This document shows, piece after piece, positions 34,456 to 46,700 of a stretch of DNA of 64,000 nt. Both the position numbers and the translations under genes were made by a program. How positions within the stretch are numbered: position 1 is the stretch's first letter; each line of letters opens with the position of its first letter. The notes under the pieces were generated by a model, which saw only the letters and a program-made list of their open reading frames with translations, was not told where the DNA came from and searched no databases. This DNA comes from Gonatopus flavifemur (Eukaryota; Arthropoda; Insecta; Hymenoptera; Dryinidae), in the NCBI GenBank assembly GCA_018340375.1, contig JAFFJZ010000004.1, forward strand, positions 34,942,001 to 35,006,000, written 5' to 3'.

Positions 34456-35390
34456 TGTGATAATGAAAAAGAGAAAAATCTGGTACTAATATGTGTGAAA
34501 ATCCAAATAAAAAACGAATTATATAGAAAAAAAGTCGTTGTAAGAACGGTTAAGATGAGTATATGCTACGTTGGGTGAGAGAGAGTACCATCGAGTAGTT
34601 AGAGAAACAGAGATGAGAGCAATAACGTAGAAAGAATACAACAACAGTGTGCACGTATCTATACACTCGGTATCATAGTATATGTGTGACACACACAACG
34701 CAGTATATACGAACGAACGCTAGTACTATGAAATAATCGCGCATTATAATTATGAATGTAATGAAAGTATTATTGAGAAATGCATCACCGAATTATTATC
34801 TATGTAGACCGCAAATGAGGATAGAGAAAGCATGTGTCAAAAACCTCGTTGAAAAGTGATGTGATACGAATTAGTATGCCAACAAAGATGTCGTCAAGGC
34901 TCCCGTTGGAAGGCAAGATTTATGCTGTGGAGTGTGGATGTGCTACGATGGCCAATACCTCAACGTTACCGTGATGACGTGTAGAGAAGACAGACCAATC
35001 AATGATAAGAGGCGAATGATAAGCGCCACGCGCGAAAAGCACTTGTAATACACCAGCCTTGGTCTTCCCGCTTGGCAGATGCTCCAACAACACCAGATAA
35101 ATGCAAATCACATAAGATCCACCATCGGCTGCCAACGAAACAGCTACTTATCGTTAGTTGCTCAAAAAAATGCCCGAGCCGATAAGGGATGCACTGAAAC
35201 AAGGTCGACCCCGATAGGGCCACAAAATATGCAGTAAAACAGTAGACAAAGTAGAGCGAAGCAAGAGCGTGCAGGCTTATACTCACAGAGAGAGAGATAT
35301 GTGTAAGTACGAACCCGGGAGGAAATAGATGGAAAATTTGTCCAGCATCATTCTGCAAGGTGCGTGCGTGCGTAATTCGTCGGTACATAC
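34456..35390 (-). other. 5' UTR-like region of the LINE
   Basis: No open gene. Contains CA/GA-rich stretches (34660-34700) and, at 35315-35390, words shared with 38196-38290 (CCAGCATCATTC, GGAAATAGATGG). The transcript would start near here on the minus strand. Confidence 0.5.
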
Positions 35391-35742
35391 ATTTCTGGTG
35401 ATCTGGTGCACCTAGAGGGATTCTGTCGAAACTGGGAGGAAGTATTCACATGAAATGTGAGGCACCATGAAACTTTGTTACCACACGAAAATTTTCATTG
35501 CATCAACCAATTTTGTTTTTCTTCAACGAACTTCTTGCTTAGAGGACTAATATCTCTCCCATCCTTATAACAAGAGAATGTTGGGATCTCAACGAGATGA
35601 TTTTCATGGCACAATGAAAATCTTCTTAGTATAACCAAATTCTTCCGTTGATTATATTGCGACGAAATAATACCCGGAGTGCACTCTCTAACATACAAGT
35701 GTCCTGAAAATCATCAGGAGGTTCGACTTGAATATCCTTTAA

Positions 35743-37930
35743 ACTGTAATGTCGGTCCCACAGACCGCTAATAAAAATTCATTGTCTCATAAATTCCTCA
35801 ATCGGTGCAAGAGACGCTCCAAACTCCTAGTACCTTCATATATCATATAAACTCACCGAATGCTGTACCGCGCGTTCCTTCATTCATCGCGTGGGGTTAC
35901 ACGGAACGGACTGTCAGAGCGGAGCGGTCCAGCAGACCGGTGTTTACCGTTTGTGTAAGTTTTTTGTCAGATTGGTAAGTATTTTTTCAAGTTCATATGT
36001 TATTTGCTCATTGAAATAGAATTACGTTCCGATTAATTCAATAAAAGAATGTATGGTGCTGATGGAAATAGAATAGAGAATATAACCAAAAGTTAGGCTA
36101 TATTATAACCTCAATTTTGGTCTGACTGCAATCTTATTGTTATTATCACCATATATATTTACAGTATTGTGATATTTCGATTTAAATACTTTGAAGATCA
36201 AGAAAGTTAAACATCTTATAATCCATTTTTATGATGAATGAAATTTCACTTGTTTTTACGCATTCTATATTGAACGAAAAAAAATGTTTTCAACCTTTGA
36301 ACAATTCTTACTTGAACAAATGTTTTTATTTTTCAAATAGGGGTATGTTGACTCGACAGCAGTCCGCAGAGAACTATCGAGAGTCGGATGAAACAGATTC
36401 TGAGAAAGAAAATGTTCTATCTGACATCTCTGAAGATGAAAACTATGTGCTGGAATCTGAACATGATTCTGCTACTGAATTGGAGAATGATTCATCTGAC
36501 TGTACGAGTGATGAAGACTGTGAAAAAATCTCTTCAAATACGAAGCCTGGGTTTTTTGGTAGAGGAAAGACTTGCAAATATTTTTGGAGTGGAGAAGAAC
36601 CAAATCGGGCTCAACGAACATCCAAATCAAATATTGTATTAAAAGTGCCCACTTTGTAAGCACAAGCTACGACTTCAGGTGATTCACCTGAACCTCTTGA
36701 TATTTGGCGTTTATTATTTGATAATGAAATGATTTCTCACATTGTGCTTCACACTAACGAAAAATTGAACAAAGTTTGAGAAAAAATATCAAATATGACT
36801 TCTACTTATCGGGATACATCCATAAGAGAAATGGAAGCTGTGCTTGGCTTGCTGATGTTAACTTCAATTCATGGATCTGCCCATGAAAATTCATCTTCTC
36901 CATTTGCCAAAAACTGTTTCGGACGCCCAATTTTTCGGGCAACTATCTCTCAAAAACGATTCGAAGTCCTACTCAGTTTTATGCGGTTTGATGACATGGA
37001 AACTCGGCCAGTGAGAAGAGAAGTTGATCGCACAGCTGCTGTATCGGAAATTTTTCAACTCTTCATAACGAATTGTCAAAATGTATATGATGTAGGAGCT
37101 TACACATGTGTAGATGAAATGCTTTTGTAGCATTCCGTGGTAGATGCTCTTTCAGGATATATATGCCGAATAAGCCCGCCAAATATGGCATTAAAATTAT
37201 GTGCCTCACTGAGACCAGTAAACTTGCCAAAGACACATGATGTGCCAACTGATGTTTCAGAAAAGAAAACAACTTGCACTTTATGTCTTTATAAGTTGAA
37301 ACGAAAGACGGCTTACAAATGTGCCAAGTGTAAAACGCCAATTCGCTTGCAGTATTCGCGTAAGGTGTGCGTACATTGTTTGACTGGTACTCCAACAGAC
37401 ACATGTAAAAGTTCAGATAGCTCCTTCTAAGTATCATGGTTACTTATAAAATTACTTGAAATACGTAATACACAGCTTTTGAGATGAATCAATATTTTTA
37501 TTTTTGCTGTGACGGTTACTGAATTTTATTTCAAACTATAAGTGGAATAATATATTTTGTTTTTGTATGTGAATGTAGAGACTGATAATTGTAGAACCAA
37601 AGTTTTTAAGATGAATAAATCACATCATATATTCCTAAGATATCAGATATGTGCTGATTTTTTCACTGAAATATATTTTTCATAACTCTGAAATAATTAT
37701 GGCTATCTATAGATAGAAGTAGTCCTGTTTTACATAAAACATATCTAATTTTTATAGATTTCAATAAAAATTAAATATTTTTTATATAAAAAAAAGATCA
37801 TCATCACTACTCTGAAAATGATCAAAAACATACTTTCATGAGTTCAAGTTGCTCAAAATCTGAGTGAATAAGATTAGCGGTCTGTGAGACTGATGTTTAC
37901 CGGGAGTGTGATTTTTTTAGACATTACAGT
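35743..37930 (+). mobile_element. Internally deleted piggyBac element
   Basis: TTAA at 35739-35742 and 37931-37934. Ends ACTGTAATGTC and GACATTACAGT. Subterminal CACAGACCGCTAAT near 35759 is repeated inverted near 37875. The flanking LINE sequence joins across the site (AATATCC... and ...AGGATATCC). The encoded transposase lacks its catalytic core, so the copy is non-autonomous. Confidence 0.9.
36345..37430 (+). pseudogene. piggyBac transposase remnant, core deleted
   Basis: Starts at ATG 36345 (MLTRQQSAENYRESDETDSE, acidic N-terminus). TAA at 36657 and TGA at 36777 lie in frame. Then come the conserved TSIREMEAVLGLLMLTS, SQKRFEVLLSFMRFDD and the first catalytic region YTCVDEML (37110-37127). 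Two extra bases (TA) shift the frame, after which FRGRCSFRIYMPNKPAKYGI can be read in the next frame. At about 37222 the sequence jumps straight to the C-terminal Cys-rich domain (CTLCLYKLKRKTAYKC, CVHC). The second and third catalytic Asp are missing. Confidence 0.88.
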
Positions 37931-38460
37931 TTAAAGGATATCCATACAACGCGAGCTTTTGTATACGCATCGATCGATAACTTTGGGTACCGTAGCAGAC
38001 CTAGATTCAGTGATACAAGGACATTTGATAAGATTGGAACCAGTCCTCGGAATATGGCTGATTCGCCAGGTGTATGATGTATGTACAATTGTAAGGACAA
38101 CAATGAGTTGTTTCGGGGACTGCATCGGATAGGGATTGAAGCCTTCCAGGACATTGTGTGTGAACGAGGGCTGTGAATCAAATCAGGGATATATAAGTAC
38201 GCACCCGGGGGGAAATAGATGGGAAACTTTTCCCAGCATCATTCCGCAAGATGCGTGGAACAGATTAGGCGAGTGGAAACATAATTCGTGTGTAAATACA
38301 TTTCTAGTGACCGGTGCACCTATAGGGATCCTGTCGAAACTGGGAGAAAGTATTCTTTTGGACTTGAATGCAGCAGAGAATTTTGTTATCACCGCAAGAT
38401 TTCCATCGTTTCAACCAAGTTTCTGTCGTTCCATTAATCTTTTCGCATAGAGGAATAATC

Positions 38461-40480
38461 AATAAATAAAGACTTGGGAATAGAGATGGGATGGACGAAG
38501 ACGAAGGGGAATATAGGAGAATGTGCGGATAAGATTTTGAAGAATAATGGAGTAGAACCTAAAAACCCATGGATAATGGGAGAAATTTCAGAATTGATAA
38601 ATGAAAGAAGAAAATATAAGAATAATGATAGCCAAGCAGGCCAGCAACGATACAAATCATTGAGAAATAAAATAATAAAAGAATCAAGGAAAGCAAAAGA
38701 ACAGTGGTTAGGAGAGAAATGTCAGGAAATAGAAATAAGATTGCATTTAGGAAAGATAGATGAAACATATAGGATTATTAAAAGATTTTTCGGACAAATG
38801 AAATCTAGAAGCAATGAGATTAGAAACTCTCTAGGACGACAATCGATAGAAACGGAAGAGAAAATAGAACAGTGGATCAATCATTTGGAAGACTCGTATA
38901 GAGGAAACGATGATATAGCACTTTTAGAGAAGGAGAAGGTTGTAGATGAAGAAGAATTGGGAGATTCAATATTGAGATCAGAATTCGACAAGGCTTTGAA
39001 AGAATTGGAAAATAATAAAGCGCCAGGCATAGATAGCATAAGTGCGGACCTTATAAAAGCCTCCAGTGAAGGGACTCGTGACGCACTGTATGAATTGATT
39101 AGAGATATGTAGGAATGAGAAGAAGTACCGGAAGATTTCCAAAAGAATAAAATTGTCGCTATCCCGAAGAAACAAGGGGCAGACAAATGCGAGAACTACA
39201 GAACGATCAGTTTCACTTCACATGCTTCGAAAATACTGACCAGAATTATATACAGGAGGATGGAAAATAAAATAGAGAGTAGATTGGCAGAAGATCAGTT
39301 TGGTTTCACAAAAAATAGGGGAACGCGAGAAGCAATTTTAGCACTTAGGGCAGTAATAGAGAAAAGGATAGCGCTGAAGAAATCTGTGTACATAGGTTTT
39401 GTGGATATACAAAAGGCTTTCGATAATGTGGACTGGGAGAAGATGTTTGCGATTCTGAAGGAGGTGGGAATAAATTATGGAGATAGAAGAATAATATACG
39501 AATTATATGAGAATCAAAGTGCAAGAATAGACATAGAGGGTCAGGAAGGGGAAGCACAAATAAGAAGAGGGGTGAGACAAGGATGCTCATTATCGCCACT
39601 GATTTTCAATTTATATATAGAAGAAGCAATGAACGAAGTGAAGGAGGAAATTCAACCGAAATTACAGATTCAGGGAGAAAATATAAGTATGTTAAGATTC
39701 GCGGATGACATAGCTATATTTGCCACGGGTAGTAATGAGTTAGAAAATATTCTCAACACTATGAGGACAATATTATTAGAAAACTATTGTATGAATATAA
39801 ATAAAGACAAAACAAAATTCATAATGTGTACAGTAGCGAAAACAGCTAGAAGAACGAAAATCAAAACAGATACCGAGACAATTGAACAGGTGAAAGAATT
39901 CAAATATCTAGGAAGCATAATTACAGAAAACGGCAGAAGCGAAAGAGATATAAGAGCAAGAATAGCACAAGGGAAACAGGCTTTTTACCAAAAGAAACAG
40001 TTATTATGCTCAAAAAATAGAGGCTTGGAAGTAAGGAAGAACTTCTTGAAAAATAACGTTTGAAGCACAGCACTATATGGTTGCGAAACTTGGACAATGG
40101 GGAAAACTGATCAACGAAGACTTGGAGCTTTTGAAATGTGGTGTTATAGGAGGATGCTCAGAATAAAATGGATAGACAAAGTCAAAAATGAAGAAGTACT
40201 CGAGCAGATAAATGGAGAAAGAAATCTTTTGAAGCACATCGTGAAAAGAAGAAGCAATCTTATAGGACACACATTACGGCATGAGAGTTTATTGAAAACA
40301 ATATTGGAAGGGAAAATGAATGGTAAAACTGGTAAAGGTAGACCTAGAGCAAGTTATATGAAGCAAATCGTACAAGACAAGGGATGTAGTAGATATGTAG
40401 AAATTAAACGTTTGGCGGATAATAGACAGGGGTGGAGGGTTTCATCAAACCAGTCGTAAGACTGATTACTTCATGATGAT
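38461..40480 (+). mobile_element. 5'-truncated RTE/BovB-type LINE
   Basis: The similarity to the copy at 62940-64000 begins abruptly near 38461 (AAGACTTGGGAATAGAG), so the endonuclease is missing. The 3' end follows the stop at about 40459 with ATGATGAT-like words. Same strand as the later copy. Confidence 0.8.
38474..40459 (+). pseudogene. RTE-type LINE reverse transcriptase, broken
   Basis: One frame runs the whole length with three nonsense codons: TAG 39110, TGA 39116 and TGA 40061 (probably a former Trp in STALYGCETW). RT motifs are NNKAPGID, EDQFGFTKNRGTREAIL, VYIGFVDIQKAFDNVDW, RRGVRQGCSLSPLIFNLY and the catalytic FADD in LRFADDIAIFA. The C-terminal LGAFEMWCYRRMLRIKW and RPRASYMKQI motifs are typical of RTE-BovB-like insect LINEs. 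The stops show it cannot make full ORF2. Confidence 0.88.
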
Positions 40481-40786
40481 TATAACACGGTAATTATGCA
40501 TCATCCTACATTTGTAATAACAATCAAAAATAGTATGCCTTATCCAAAAATGTTCAATTTAAGAACTTCTAATTCAATCATAAAATACATATTTCAGATC
40601 CAATTGCAATTCCGTTTCAATAAATGATTCAAATTTCAACGACATGATATAAATGTGCAGACTAAAATTCTGTTTGGAAAAATATTTCAACTTACGTAAT
40701 ATACATAGAAACATGAAATTTCTATGTATTGTTGAATGAATGCATTCATGTAATGAATTCTGTTTTCTTTCTGTTCCAGAATCAAC
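40481..40786. other. Upstream region of the P-type gene
   Basis: AT-rich; no ORF. A polypyrimidine tract and CAG (TTCTGTTCCAG) stand 7 bp before ATG 40787, so a 5' UTR intron is possible. No P-type terminal repeat recognised. Confidence 0.4.
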
Positions 40787-43700
40787 ATGAGTAAATGCAG
40801 TGTCCAGGGGTGTCAGCTGCAGATAGCGAAGAAATTTAAGTTTCCTGATCCGCTTCACAATTGTGAACGGACAGTGAAATGGTTAGAAGCTTGCGGCAAT
40901 CTGGATTCAATGACTCTTCCTCCCAACAAGTTGAAGCGCAGGAATGTTTGCAGTGGACACTTTGAGGGGAAGTTTATATTAAATCAGCGATTGAGCAAGT
41001 CAGCTATACCAACAATAAATTTACCAGGTATTTGATTTTGAACTTGATTTGTAGTATATAAAGTTATTAACATTGACCAAGGATTTTACTTTCATTTTGG
41101 ATTTTCAGAAATCATTGATGCTGCTGAATACACGATTCGGTTCCAGAACGAGTTGAAGGAGCCCCAGATCGACAAGGACCCAGGGATATTATCAGAAGAA
41201 GGATTTGTCGACATGGAAGATGATTCACTTCCTGCTGATAGGCAATTGGACAGCGTGCTCCAGCAGAGTATGGATTCAGAATTTAAATCACGCGAAGGTT
41301 AGTAAGAGGCCTATTTTGGAAAATATTCATTTCATTTTTATTCTTAAAAATTAACGGAATGTTTTCTTGAAATCTAATTATTTATGACTACATGTATAGT
41401 TCTGTAGAGTTGTTTAGAAGTGATTTTTGACAATAAATCTTTATTAAGTATCTATCGCACCAATAGTTCACTTGGATCAAAGTAGAGGAAACTCACTGCG
41501 CTCCCAATATATCAGTCAATTTCTCAATCGACTAAAGTTTTGTGGATGTCTACTATTTATCCACAGGAAATTTATACTAACAAAGTGCTTGGTTATTTAA
41601 AAAAAAACATTTCATTATTCCCCTCAACAATTACTTGAAAAATCATTGCAAGTGTACAAAAGTTGAGATGATGGTACTTTCTTTCATAAAATGCAACTTT
41701 GTATCTTCGTCACTCTATGGAAGAAGAATAAACATGTGGAACATTGTTTGCTTGATGTACTAATATTCTCAAATACTTTTTCAGGAAAAAATCAATTACT
41801 GTGTCTGCTGAGTGATTACCTCTCTTGGTTGAAGTCACATAACAAGGCATAAGAAAATGTTCTGACTATGGACCAATATGGATTTTGCAACAGGACATTC
41901 ATCAGTAAACCACGAAGTCGTATGAATCTGTGCTGATGATACATCATGCATACGTATGAATGTATGTTTATAAATTTATCGAGACCATTTTCTTACGAGT
42001 CGCTATGAAACTTTGACCAGGGTAATCTGTTCCATTCATCGAGTGTTGTATCTTGAAATACTGGGCCAAGAAATACTTGATTAGTGTCAATAGATTAGGT
42101 AATCACACCGCAGAGACAGTAACTGAATTTTCCCTGGAAAAGTATTTGAGGATATTAGTTCATCAAGGCAATAATGTTCCACAACTTTATTCTCCTTTCA
42201 TAGAGTGACGAAGATACAAAGTTACATTTTATGAAAGAATATACCTTCACCACAACGTTCATACACTTGCAATGATTTTTCGAGGAAGTATCAAGTGAAA
42301 TGGAGAGATGTTATTTTTTAAATAACTAGGCACTTTGTTGAAATAAATTTCCTGCGAAGAAATAGTAGACATCCACAACACTTTAGTCGATGGAGAAATG
42401 GGCTGATATATTGGGAGTGCAGTGACTTTTCTCTACTTTGATCAAAGTGAACTATTCGTGCGATAGATGCTCAATAACGATTTATTGTAATATACAATTA
42501 TGATAGGAATTTTTGAATAATTTGTTAAAATCTAATTATTTATACCTACATGTATAGTTCTGTAGAGGTCTTTAGAAGTGATTGTGGCAATAAATCTTTA
42601 TTAAGTATCTATCGCACCAATAGTTCACTTTGATCAAAGTAGAGAAAACTCACTGCGCTCCCAATATATCAGTCATTTTCTCCTTCGACTAAAGTTTTAT
42701 GGATGTCTACTATCTATTCGCAGGAAATTTATTTTAATAAAGTGCCTAGTTATTCAAAAAATAACATCCCCTCATTTCACTTGATACGTACTTGAAAAAT
42801 CATTGCAAGTGTACAAAAGTTGTGATGATGGTACATTCTTTCATAAAATGCAACTTTGTATCTTCGTCACTCTATGAAAGAAGAATGAACATGTGGAACA
42901 TTGTTTGCTTGATGTACTAATATTCTCAAATCATTTTCCAGGGAAAATTCAGTTACTGTGTCTGCGGAGTGATCACCTAATCTATTGACACTAATCAAGT
43001 ATTTGTTGGCCCAGTATTTCTAAATACAACACTCGATGAATGGAACAGATTACCCTGGTTAACGTTTCATAGCGACTCGTAAGAAAATGGTCTCGATAAA
43101 TTTATAAACATACAGGTTGGTTGAAAAGTTCCTGCGCTCACCAAGAGATAGCACTGCTAGCTCAAAACTTTTTTTTTCTCAAGTTGGTATATCTGTCCTG
43201 AGAACACATGCAAAGTGACAAGTCATTCTGTCAATTCATTCTTTGTTTACAAGCTATTTGAAGTTGACGTGTCATTGATTTTTCTTAATATGGAAAAAAT
43301 TGAATATCGTGCAGTCATTAGATTCTTTGTTTTGAAGGGTTTAAAAGCAAAGGAAATTTATGAACAATTGTTAGAAGTGTATGAGGAGTCCTCACCTTCA
43401 AAACGCACCGTTGAATTTTGGGCTGGTGAATTTAAACGTGGTCTTACTAGCCTTGAAGACGATCCACGCGAAGGACGACCGAAAAATGCAACCACAGCAG
43501 AAATCATTGAGCGTGTACATAATATGGTTAGTGAAGATCCAAGTTTGACTAAGCGTGAAATTGCTAATGCCATAGGCATCTCAGACGAACGAGTACTCCA
43601 TATTTTACATGAAGAATTACGTATGAAAAAACTGTTTGGAAAGTGAGGGCCGCACACGTTAACAATTCAACAAAAACTGGATCGAAAACAAATTTCTCAA

Positions 43701-46700
43701 CGTAATTTGGAGCGTTTTAAGTAGAATAAAACCGACTTCTTGCGTCGTGTCATAACTATGGATGAGACTTGGATCTACCACCATGATCCTAAATTGAAAC
43801 AAGAACGTTTACAGTGGACTGAAGCTGGTTGTTCAGCTCCAAAGCAGGTGAAGTCACAACGATCAGCAAAGAAGGTTATGGCATCAGTTTTTTGGGATGC
43901 AAAAGGAATTTTGTTCATTGATCATCTTCAGGAAGGTAAAACAATCAACTTCCGAATATTACTGCAGCCTTTTGGATCAGCTGGATGAAAAAATTCGTGA
44001 GAAAAGACCTGGTTTAAAGAAGAAAAAAATCATTTTCCATCAAGATAATGCACCTGCTGACAAAAGTGTTTTGACGATGGCTAAATTCAAAGAACTCAAG
44101 TACGAATTGCTTGAACATCCACCGCGGTCGCCAGATTTGGCTTCTAGCGACTACTATCTCTTCAGAAATCTCAAACAATTCCTTCGTGGAAAGCATTTTT
44201 CGTCGAATGAAGAGGCCATAGCAGCCGTAGACGGTTATTTTGCAGAGCTTCCGGAAAACCATTATAAGGATGGGATAAAATTATTGGAAGATCATTGGAA
44301 CAAGTGTATTGAGCTTCTAGGAGATTATATTGAATAAAAAAATATATTTCGTAACAAAAACAGTATTCTTTCATTTCGAGCGCAGAAACTTTTCAACCAG
44401 GCTGTACATTCATACGTATGCATGATGTATCATCAGCACAGATTCATACGACTTCGTGGTTTACTGATGAATGTCCTGTTGCAAAATCCATATTGGTTCA
44501 TCGTCAGAACATTTTCTTATGACTTGTTATGTGACTCTAACCAAGAGAGGTAATCATTCAGCAGACACAGTGATTGATTTTTTCCTGAAAAAGTATTGGA
44601 GAATATTAGTACATCAAGCAAACAATGTTCCACATGTTTATTCTTCTTTCATAGAGTGACGAAGATACAAAGTTGCATTTTATGAAAGAATGTACCATCA
44701 TCACAACTTTTGTACACTTGCAATGATTTTTCAAGTACGCATCAAGTGAAATGAGGAAATGTTATTTTTTGAATAACTAGGCACTTTATTACAATGAATT
44801 TCCTGCGAATAAATAGTAGACATCCATAAAACTTTAGTCGATGGAGAAATTGACTGATACATTGGGAGTGCAGTGACTATTCTCTACTCTGATTAAAGTG
44901 AACTATTTGTGCGATAGACACTTGATAGAGCTTCATTGTAATACACAAGTAATACAGAAATTATTGAATAATTTGTCAAAATCTAATTATTTATGACTAC
45001 ATGTATAGATCTGTAGAGTTGTTTTGGAGTGATTTTTGACAGTAAATCTCTGTTTAGTATCTTCGGACCAATAGTTCATGTTAATGAAAGTGGAGGCAAC
45101 TCACTGCGCTCCCAATATATCAGCAAATTTCTCCATCGACTGAAGTTTTGTGGATGTCTACTATTTATTCGTAGGAAATTTATTCCAACAACGTGCCTAG
45201 TCATTTGAAAAATCACATCTCTTTATCTCACTTGACAATTACTTGAAAAATTATTGCAAGTGTGCAAAAGTTGTGGTGATAGTACATTCTTTAAAATGTA
45301 ACTTTGTATCCTCATCACTCTATGAAGGGAGAATAAACTTGTGGACCATTGTTTGCTTTATGTACTAATATTCTCAAGTACTTTTCCAGGAGAAATTCAA
45401 TTGCTGTGTCTGCTGAGTGATTACCTCTCTTGGTTAAAGTCCCATAACAAGTCATAAGAAAATGTTCTGACTATGAACTAATATGGATTTTGCAACTGGA
45501 CATTCATCAGTAAACCATGAAGTCCTATGAATCTGTGATGATGATACATCATGAATACGTATGAATGTATGCTCATAAACTTATTGAGAACATTTTCTTA
45601 TGAGTGGCTATGGAACTTGAACCAGGGTAATCTGTTCCATTCACCGAGTGTTGTATCTTGAAAGACTGGGCCGACAAATACTTGATTAGTGTCAATAGAT
45701 TAGGTAATCATTCCGCAGAGACAGTAACTGAATTTTCCCTGGAAAAGTATTTGAGAATATTAGTATATCAAGGAAATAATGTTCCACAACTTTATTCTTC
45801 TTCCATAGAGTGACGAAGATACAAAGTTACATTTTAAGGAAGAATATACCTTCACCACAACGTTCATACACTTGCAATGATTTTTCGAGGAAGTATCAAG
45901 TAAAATGGAGAGATGTTATTTTTCAAATAACTAGGCACGCTGTTGGAATAAATTTCCTACGAAGAAATAGTAGACATCCACAAAACTTTAGTCGATGGAG
46001 AAATGGGCTGATATATTGGGAGGGCAGTGACTTTTCTCTACTCTGATTACCATGAACAATTGGTGCGAAATCTGTTGTCAAAAATAACTCCTAAACAACT
46101 CTACAAAACTATACATGTGGTTACAAATAATTTGATTTGAACGAATTATCCAGTCAATTTGTACGAATCGATATCAATTGAATATTTATCACGTTGCATG
46201 TAAGTCATGATAATGAAGGAAATTCCTTACCACTTTGATTTGAGACATGATTTTTCTATGCAAATATACAATGATTAAAAAATTGTTTCATTTGATCCAT
46301 TAGGTTCACGTGATGAGACATCAATAACCCATACAGCGAGTCAGCAGGTAGAAAGATGCTCCTCCGAACGGCGCCAAGGTAATTTCATCCCCATTGCCCA
46401 ACACAATTCAATTCATGGAACATTCTTGTTATGAATAATTCACATACTTGAATATTTTTCACTCTTAGAATGAAAGTGAAATTGAAATGTAACAAACCCA
46501 CCCAACACATCATAATTTTTTGCTACAGAAGTATTGAATCTAGCGGACTCATCAGTTAAAATCTCATTACCTTTAACATACCTTCAACAAAAATTATGAT
46601 CTGTCAGGGGGGTGGGTATGGTTCATTAGGTTATCGGATCGTATATAATTTTTGTATGTATCCGAATATTAATATACAGGGTGTCCCATTTTAATTTTTA

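Larger units (their letters stand above)
28660..35390 (-). mobile_element. Near full-length CR1/Jockey-type LINE
   Basis: Two ORFs on the minus strand: ORF1 33328-34455, then ORF2 starting at 33273 and ending at 29133. A 5' UTR-like region reaches to about 35390. The 3' region has two imperfect units of about 250 bp (28660-28905 and 28906-29135, both with GATTTTCATGGCACAACG-like words). ORF2 is interrupted only by the palindromic insertion 31921-33068. The 5' and 3' limits are judged from similarity to the second copy at 35391-38455 and are approximate. Confidence 0.8.
35391..38455 (-). mobile_element. Internally deleted second LINE copy, split by piggyBac
   Basis: 35391-35738 and 37935-38185 match the LINE 3' region (compare 28906-29310). 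38185-38360 matches its 5' region (compare 35310-35470). The copy has therefore lost almost all of ORF1 and ORF2, and stands head-to-tail upstream of the full copy. A piggyBac derivative lies in its TTAA. Confidence 0.65.
42531..44980. repeat. Foldback unit B, split by mariner
   Basis: Same layout as unit A. Without the mariner and one TA (1293 bp) it is 1157 bp, the same length as units A and C. The mariner inserted near the centre of the palindrome. Confidence 0.8.
41298..46303. other. Intron 2 of the P-type gene, filled with palindromes
   Basis: Begins GTTAGT and ends ATCCATTAG. Contents: three tandem 1.16-kb foldback units (41371-46135) and a mariner in the middle one. No host exon seen. 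Confidence 0.8.
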
